A DNA stretch of 64,000 nucleotides from Achromobacter sp. UMC46 (lineage in GTDB: Bacteria; Pseudomonadota; Gammaproteobacteria; Burkholderiales; Burkholderiaceae_B), in assembly GCF_014170335.1 (NCBI RefSeq), contig NZ_LZZS01000035.1:186001-250000 (forward strand), written 5' to 3'. How positions within the stretch are numbered: the first letter of the stretch is position 1; every line of letters starts with the position of its first letter. The notes under the pieces were generated by a model that had not been told where the DNA came from, did not search any database, and saw nothing but the letters and a program-made list of their open reading frames with translations. A program made the position numbers and the translations under genes. Shown here piece by piece: positions 59,491-64,000 of the stretch.

Positions 59491-62001
59491 TTACCAGCGA
59501 TACCGCAAGCTGGCCTTCACCGAACGCTGATAGCCGTACCAGCACCAGGAATCGCCCGAGCAAGAGGCGATGTATTCCTTGTCGAACAGGTTCTGCACGT
59601 TCAGCGCCACCTGCATGCCCTTCAACGACGGCGACACGCGGCCCAGATCGTAGTCCAGCATCAGGTCGAACAACGTCACCGACGGCACCTTCAGGGTGTT
59701 GGTGTCGTTGGCGTACGACGAGCCGATGTAGCGCACGCCACCGCCCACGCCCATGCCCGCCAGCGGCCCGTCCTGCAGTTGATAGCGCGCCCACGCAGAC
59801 GCCTGCTGCGACGGCACGCCCACCGGCGTCTTGCCCTTGAGGTCCAGGCCAGTCAAGCTGGGGTTGGCCTTGGAATATTCGTTGTCCGTCAACGAATACG
59901 CCGCCACCAGCGTCAGCCCGCGCAGGGGTTCCGTCTTGGCTTCCAGCTCGATCCCCTGCGTGCGCAGTTCGCCCGCCTGGATCGAGCACCGGCCGCCCGT
60001 CGTACCGCAGATGTGCGTCGGATCAGGATCGGTGGTCGTCATGTTCTCGCGGCGGATATCGAAGGCCGCGAACGACAGCATCGTGGCGCTGCCGGGCGGC
60101 TGGTACTTGATGCCGACTTCGTACTGGTTGCCTTCGATCGGTTTGAAGGGCACGTTCTGCCAGCCCGTGCCCGATTGCGGCTCGAACGATTCGGAATAGC
60201 TGAAGTACGGCGCCACGCCGTTGTCGAAGTTGTAGATCACGCCCAGACGCCCCGTGAACGCCTCGGCGTTCAGCGACGACGGCGCGACGCGGCCCGTCGC
60301 GATCGTGGTGCTTTCGCCGACCGTGCGCGACCAGTCATAGCGACCGCCCAGCAACACCGACAAGCGCTCGATCTTGATCTGGTCCTGGAAGTACAGGCCC
60401 GTCTGGTACTGCCTGGACGTCGCGTCGGTCGAGAAGGCCGGCACCGGGATGTTCTGATGGTTATCCGGATTGAGCACATACAGTGGCGGCGCGCTGCCGA
60501 AGCCGGACAAGGTATCGGTCTTGACGTGCTGGTAATCGAAGCCCAGCAGCACCGTGTGCCCGAAGGCGCCGGTATTGAAGTTCGCCTGCAGGTTGTTGTC
60601 GATGGTCAACGCGCCGACATCCACATCGGTCGCGATCGACGCGCGCTGCTGATACAGGTAGTCGGGATCGAGATAGCCGAAGTTGGGATTGGACGCGCCG
60701 TAGATGCTGCGGTACTGCGCCTCGGAACGCGTCCAGCGCAGGCTTTGCGTCGCCTTGAACGTGTCGTTGAAGCGGTGGTCCAGCACGTAGCCCAGCGAAT
60801 AGCTCTTGCGGTCGCTCTTTTCGAAGTTGGCGTCGCCGTCGTAGTAGTCCGCAGGCAGGCGGATGCCGTCAGGCGCGCGTTGCAACGTGCGCATCGACGA
60901 CACGCTGCCGTAAGACCCCATGTCGGGGTCGCGCTGGAAATTCGTCAGCACGGTCAGCGAGGTATCGCCGCTGGGTTTCCACGTGAATGCCGGCGCCACG
61001 AAATAGCGTCGTTCCTTGGTGTCCATGACCTGGCCGTCGGACAGGTAGCCCGAGCCGACCAGGCGATAGAGGTACTTGCCCTCTTCGTCCACCGGGCCGC
61101 CGAAATCGAAGTTGGCGCGGCGGAAATCGTAGTTGCCGACCTGCACTTCCACTTCGCGCAGCGTCTCTTCCAGCGGGCGCTTGCTGACCTGGTTGACCAC
61201 TCCGCCCGGGCCGCCCTGGCCGTACATGACCGATGCCGGCCCTTTCAGGACATCCACGCGTTCAAGGCGGTAGGCGTCCACCTGTGGCAAGGCGTCGCGT
61301 CCGCCGAACACCCGCAGGCCGTCCAGGTAGGTCGACGCCGAAAAGCCGCGCACGGTGAACTGGTCCAGGCGCGTGGCGGTGGCGCCGCGCGATTCGGTCG
61401 CCACGCCGGCTGTATAGCGCAGCACCTGGTTCAGGGTCTGCGCGCCCTGCTCCGTGATCTGTTCACGCGTCACGACGGACACCGATTGCGGCGTCTCGAT
61501 CAGCGGCGTGTCCGTCTTGGTGGCGCTGACGCTGGCGCGGGCGACGTATCCCACCGTCGGCGCCAACGCGCTGTCCGTCATGCCCGACACCGTCACCGGC
61601 GCCAACACCAGCGCATCGCCCGAAGACGATGCCGGCGCCGGCGCGAGCGTCCAGGTGTTGCCGGACTGCGCACGGGCCTGCAGGCCGCTGCCCGACAAGA
61701 GGCGGGCAAAGCCGGCGCCCACCGAATACGCGCCATTCAACCCATCCGACCGCCGTCCGCGCACCAGCGCGGGGTCGAACGACAGGATCACGCCCGCGCT
61801 GCGCGCGAATTGCGTCAGCGCATCAGCCAATTGGCCTGCGGGGACCTGGTAGCTGCGCTGCGTCGTGGCGGCGGCAGGCACGGATTGCGCCCAGGCGGCG
61901 GGCATGCCGGCGGCAAGCGCGCCCGCGCAAGTCGCGGCCAACACGGCCATGCGGCCAGCGGTCAGCGTGGAGCGCAAGCGCGCATGAGATGAAGCAGACA
62001 C
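59491..62001 (-). CDS. TonB-dependent siderophore receptor with STN signalling domain
   Basis: The protein is 836 aa from the GTG at 62001 (GGGAGAG 5 nt upstream); the first frame start at 62070 lacks an RBS. A signal peptide (PAAWA/QS) is followed by an STN domain (SYQVPAGQLADALTQFARSAGVILSF), a TonB-box-like LVLAPVTVSG, a plug (TPQSVSVVTREQI, FTVRGFSASTYLDGLRVF) and a 22-strand barrel ending in ASLRYRW. The STN domain signals through the FecR-like protein encoded upstream. The sequence resembles ferric-siderophore (FoxA/FpvA-type) receptors; the exact ligand is unknown. Confidence 0.94.
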   Translation of the reverse strand: MSASSHARLRSTLTAGRMAVLAATCAGALAAGMPAAWAQSVPAAATTQRSYQVPAGQLADALTQFARSAGVILSFDPALVRGRRSDGLNGAYSVGAGFARLLSGSGLQARAQSGNTWTLAPAPASSSGDALVLAPVTVSGMTDSALAPTVGYVARASVSATKTDTPLIETPQSVSVVTREQITEQGAQTLNQVLRYTAGVATESRGATATRLDQFTVRGFSASTYLDGLRVFGGRDALPQVDAYRLERVDVLKGPASVMYGQGGPGGVVNQVSKRPLEETLREVEVQVGNYDFRRANFDFGGPVDEEGKYLYRLVGSGYLSDGQVMDTKERRYFVAPAFTWKPSGDTSLTVLTNFQRDPDMGSYGSVSSMRTLQRAPDGIRLPADYYDGDANFEKSDRKSYSLGYVLDHRFNDTFKATQSLRWTRSEAQYRSIYGASNPNFGYLDPDYLYQQRASIATDVDVGALTIDNNLQANFNTGAFGHTVLLGFDYQHVKTDTLSGFGSAPPLYVLNPDNHQNIPVPAFSTDATSRQYQTGLYFQDQIKIERLSVLLGGRYDWSRTVGESTTIATGRVAPSSLNAEAFTGRLGVIYNFDNGVAPYFSYSESFEPQSGTGWQNVPFKPIEGNQYEVGIKYQPPGSATMLSFAAFDIRRENMTTTDPDPTHICGTTGGRCSIQAGELRTQGIELEAKTEPLRGLTLVAAYSLTDNEYSKANPSLTGLDLKGKTPVGVPSQQASAWARYQLQDGPLAGMGVGGGVRYIGSSYANDTNTLKVPSVTLFDLMLDYDLGRVSPSLKGMQVALNVQNLFDKEYIASCSGDSWCWYGYQRSVKASLRYRW

Positions 62002-62088
62002 AAAAACTCTCCCAATACGGTGGTCTATCCCCCCTTTCCGTACGGGAATCGAAAACCTGCAACGCGCCAAAAAAGAAAGTTGTAACGA

Positions 62089-63048
62089 TCAGGCTTCGCG
62101 CGGACCGACCTGCAGCCAATACGGCGTGTGCCGGGTCACCGAGATGGGCAAGGCGGGTTCCAGCGCCCTGAGCGCGCGCTCGGCGTCGTCCAGAGGGAAA
62201 ACGCCGGACAAGCGCAGCTCCGCCACGGCCGGATCCACGCGGATCACCCCCACGCGTTGGCGCGCCAGATATTGGGCGAAATAATTCAGGCGCCAGTCCT
62301 TCGCCACCACCAGGCCGTCCACCCAGGCCAGGCGGTCCGGGTCCGAGGCATGGCGGCCGACGAGATGACCGTCCGCGAACGCCAGGCGTTCGCCCGCCGA
62401 CGCATGCGTCCAGGCGCCGTCGCGCCATAGCGCCACGCTGCCCTCGTACACGCCCAGGCGCGCCCCCTCGCTCGTGCGGCGCAGGTCGAACCGGGCCCGT
62501 TCCGCATGGAGTTCGCCATAGCCCGTATTCACGCGCAACGCGTCAATGCCAGGACGCGCTTCCGTATCCACCAGCATCTCGCCGCGCAACAAGTCGATGC
62601 CGCGCACAGTGCCGCTCATGTGCAGACGCACCGCGCTATCGCTGTTCAGGGTGATGTTCAAGCCATCGGCCAGCGCAACGCGACGGCGTTCGCCCACGCC
62701 GGTGCTCAGGTCGGCAGCCAGACGTTGCCATGGCGTATGCCGGTAACCTGCCCACCCCGTGACGGCCAGGCCGGTAAAGGCCAGCAGGCCACGCAACGCC
62801 GTGCGGCGCCCGCGCGACGGCGGCGCATTCAATGCCGCATGCGCCAACGCCGCCGGCACCCGGCGCGCATCGCGGCCGATCGCCTGCAAACGGTCCCAGG
62901 CCTGTCGATGCGAGGCGTCGGCTTGCAGCCAGGCCGCACAGGATTCCCGGTCGTGCGCGTCGGCCAGGCCCGATTGCAGCTTGGCCCACCAGGCGATGGC
63001 CTGGCGCACGACCGGGTCCGGCGGCATGCCGCGCGCGGCGTCACTCAT
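62089..63048 (-). CDS. FecR-like anti-sigma factor
   Basis: The protein is 319 aa from the ATG at 63048, overlapping the end of the sigma-factor gene by 8 nt. The N-terminal cytoplasmic DUF4880 part (VVRQAIAWWAKLQSG) precedes a transmembrane helix (about 89-105). A periplasmic FecR domain follows (VALADGLNITLNSDSAV) and a C-terminal STN-like end (LSGVFPLDDAERALRAL). It relays the ligand-loaded state of the TonB receptor to FecI. Confidence 0.92.
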   Translation of the reverse strand: MSDAARGMPPDPVVRQAIAWWAKLQSGLADAHDRESCAAWLQADASHRQAWDRLQAIGRDARRVPAALAHAALNAPPSRGRRTALRGLLAFTGLAVTGWAGYRHTPWQRLAADLSTGVGERRRVALADGLNITLNSDSAVRLHMSGTVRGIDLLRGEMLVDTEARPGIDALRVNTGYGELHAERARFDLRRTSEGARLGVYEGSVALWRDGAWTHASAGERLAFADGHLVGRHASDPDRLAWVDGLVVAKDWRLNYFAQYLARQRVGVIRVDPAVAELRLSGVFPLDDAERALRALEPALPISVTRHTPYWLQVGPREA

Positions 63049-63574
63049 GGAACGCCGCATAGCACGCGGACATCGCGCGCACCATGTACTGTTGAACGGA
63101 ACTGAGTGACACGTCCAGGCGCCGGGCGATTTCCGGATACGACAAGCCATCCAGCTGCGACAGCAGGAAGGCCGAACGCGCCTTGGGCGGCAGCCCGTCC
63201 AGCAAGCGGTCCAGTTCCATCAGCGATTGCAGTTGTTCGGCCTGCGTCTCGGGCGATGGCGCATACGCTTCGGGCAGCGTGGCCAGATAGGCCAGATATG
63301 AATATTCGAGGGCCGCGCGCCGCTGGTGATCCACCACCAGGCCACGGGCGATCGTGGTCAACAAGGCGCGGGCCTCGCTCGCGCGGACCGCCTTGCGCCC
63401 CTGGATCACCCGTACGAAGACATCCTGCGCCAGGTCCTCCGCGCGGTGCTCGCAACCCAGCTTGCGGCGCAACCAGCCGAACAGCCAAGATCGGTGATCG
63501 CGGTACAGGCCATCGACCGGCGCGACAGCGGAGTCGACGCACGGGATCGATGCGGGGAGATAAGGAGAGGACAC
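63041..63574 (-). CDS. FecI-like ECF sigma factor
   Basis: The protein is 177 aa from a GTG at 63574; no strong RBS is visible, so the start is provisional. Region 2 (CEHRAEDLAQDVFVRVIQGR) and region 4 (LPPKARSAFLLSQLDGLSYPEIARRLDVSLSSVQQY) are typical of iron-starvation sigma factors. It should drive transcription of the downstream TonB receptor. A Fur box 45 nt upstream links it to iron status. Confidence 0.92.
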   Translation of the reverse strand: MSSPYLPASIPCVDSAVAPVDGLYRDHRSWLFGWLRRKLGCEHRAEDLAQDVFVRVIQGRKAVRASEARALLTTIARGLVVDHQRRAALEYSYLAYLATLPEAYAPSPETQAEQLQSLMELDRLLDGLPPKARSAFLLSQLDGLSYPEIARRLDVSLSSVQQYMVRAMSACYAAFHE

Positions 63575-63618
63575 GATTGAGACGGTGGCACGGGACCAGA
63601 AGTCTCAAAATCTTAATT

Positions 63619-63637
63619 GATAATGACTAGCGTTACC
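63619..63637 (-). promoter_or_regulatory. Fur box upstream of fecI
   Basis: GATAATGACTAGCGTTACC matches the 19-nt Fur consensus at 14 positions by my count, with a perfect left half (GATAATGA). It lies 45 nt upstream of the sigma-factor start in an AT-rich gap. The site is roughly symmetric, so strand is nominal. Confidence 0.75.
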
Positions 63638-63685
63638 AATCCTATATACACCCCGCCCCTGCAACAGGGGCCGGATGCGGCATAA

Positions 63686-64000
63686 CTACAACGTCACGGT
63701 CAGCCGGCGCTCCGATTCCAGGTATTCGCGCGACTGCATTTCCAGGATGCGCGACACCGTGCGATGGAATTCGTTGGCCAGCGCGCCTTCGGTGTAGATC
63801 TCTTCGGGCTCGCATTCGGCCGACATGATGAGTTTGACGCGATGGTCGTAGAACACGTCGATCAGCCACGTGAAGCGGCGCGCCTCGGACGCCTGGCGCG
63901 GCCCCATCTTCGGCACGCCAGACAGGATCACGGCGTGGAAGCGGTTGGCCAGTTCCAGGTAGTCGTTCTGCGAACGCGGGCCGCCACAAAGCGTCGCGAA
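63686..64000 (-). CDS. zapE: Cell division protein ZapE (AFG1-like ATPase), 3' part
   Basis: The frame is open to the right edge; 104 C-terminal residues are in the window. The sequence (FATLCGGPRSQNDYLELANR, ILSGVPKMG, ARRFTWLIDVFYDHRVKLIMS, FHRTVSRILEMQSREYLE) matches the C-terminus of the AFG1/ZapE AAA ATPase. ZapE affects Z-ring stability in E. coli. The ATPase motifs lie outside the window. Confidence 0.9.
   Translation of the reverse strand, partial: FATLCGGPRSQNDYLELANRFHAVILSGVPKMGPRQASEARRFTWLIDVFYDHRVKLIMSAECEPEEIYTEGALANEFHRTVSRILEMQSREYLESERRLTVTL

Noticed and set aside
1-64000. CRISPR arrays, tRNA, rRNA, insertion sequences or prophage
   Set aside because: No regularly spaced repeats, no tRNA-like cloverleaf or rRNA stretch that I recognise, and no transposase, integrase or phage structural gene.

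Overview
The window is high-GC DNA (mostly 65-70% by eye) with tight operons and many ATGA stop/start overlaps. It reads like a chromosome segment of a betaproteobacterium of the Alcaligenaceae, close to Achromobacter or Bordetella. This is an inference from gene content: an FtrABCD ferrous-iron operon, a cphA'/cphA cyanophycin pair, phaC-phaB-phaR, and bamD divergent from rluD. I see no phage, insertion sequence, CRISPR array, tRNA or rRNA. Both edge genes (wecB at the left, zapE at the right) are cut by the window.

Positions 1-14616 hold an eleven-gene, single-strand run that looks like one exopolysaccharide operon. It combines parts normally seen in different systems: a UDP-GlcNAc 2-epimerase (WecB), a BcsB-like periplasmic subunit, an NfrB-like family-2 glycosyltransferase with a C-terminal MshEN (c-di-GMP-binding type) domain, an NfrA-like TPR outer-membrane protein, an alginate-type O-acylation set (two AlgJ/AlgX-like SGNH proteins, an MBOAT and an AlgF-like protein), and a Dlt-like pair (AMP-forming ligase plus small carrier protein). 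An acyl-CoA dehydrogenase closes the run. The reading I favour is a c-di-GMP-gated, probably ManNAc-containing glycan decorated by a carrier-protein-activated acyl or aminoacyl group. A DUF4434-like lipoprotein with a probable CTG start lies convergent to it. This is the most interesting part of the window.

Positions 15634-19487 carry ordinary genes (YidB-like, MltB-like lytic transglycosylase, DUF455 ferritin-like, COG3146 acyltransferase). Positions 19521-27769 form a cyanophycin module: a DUF1854 protein and an ABC exporter with an N-terminal zinc ribbon, divergent from cphA' and cphA. Positions 27895-29239 hold small envelope or stress genes (lipoprotein, CsbD, DUF1328, BON). Then come a PhzF-family gene, the ftrABCD iron operon (30296-33490), and polyhydroxybutyrate genes phaR, phaB and phaC (33745-36887). 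The segment therefore encodes enzymes for both a nitrogen and a carbon storage polymer.

Positions 37011-44541 are housekeeping genes: pgeF, rluD, bamD, a YoaA/DinG-type helicase and tex. After an unrecognised 168-aa gene and trpS comes a Fur-box-preceded membrane operon (DUF4198, DUF3649, PepSY, DUF3325). Positions 50037-54809 encode trans-4-hydroxyproline catabolism (deaminase, epimerase, two-component D-hydroxyproline dehydrogenase with a fused LhpF-LhpE subunit). They are followed by an inositol-monophosphatase-family enzyme and a Fbp/Afu-type ABC importer. The right end is a FecI-FecR-TonB-receptor siderophore system behind a good Fur box, then the end of zapE.
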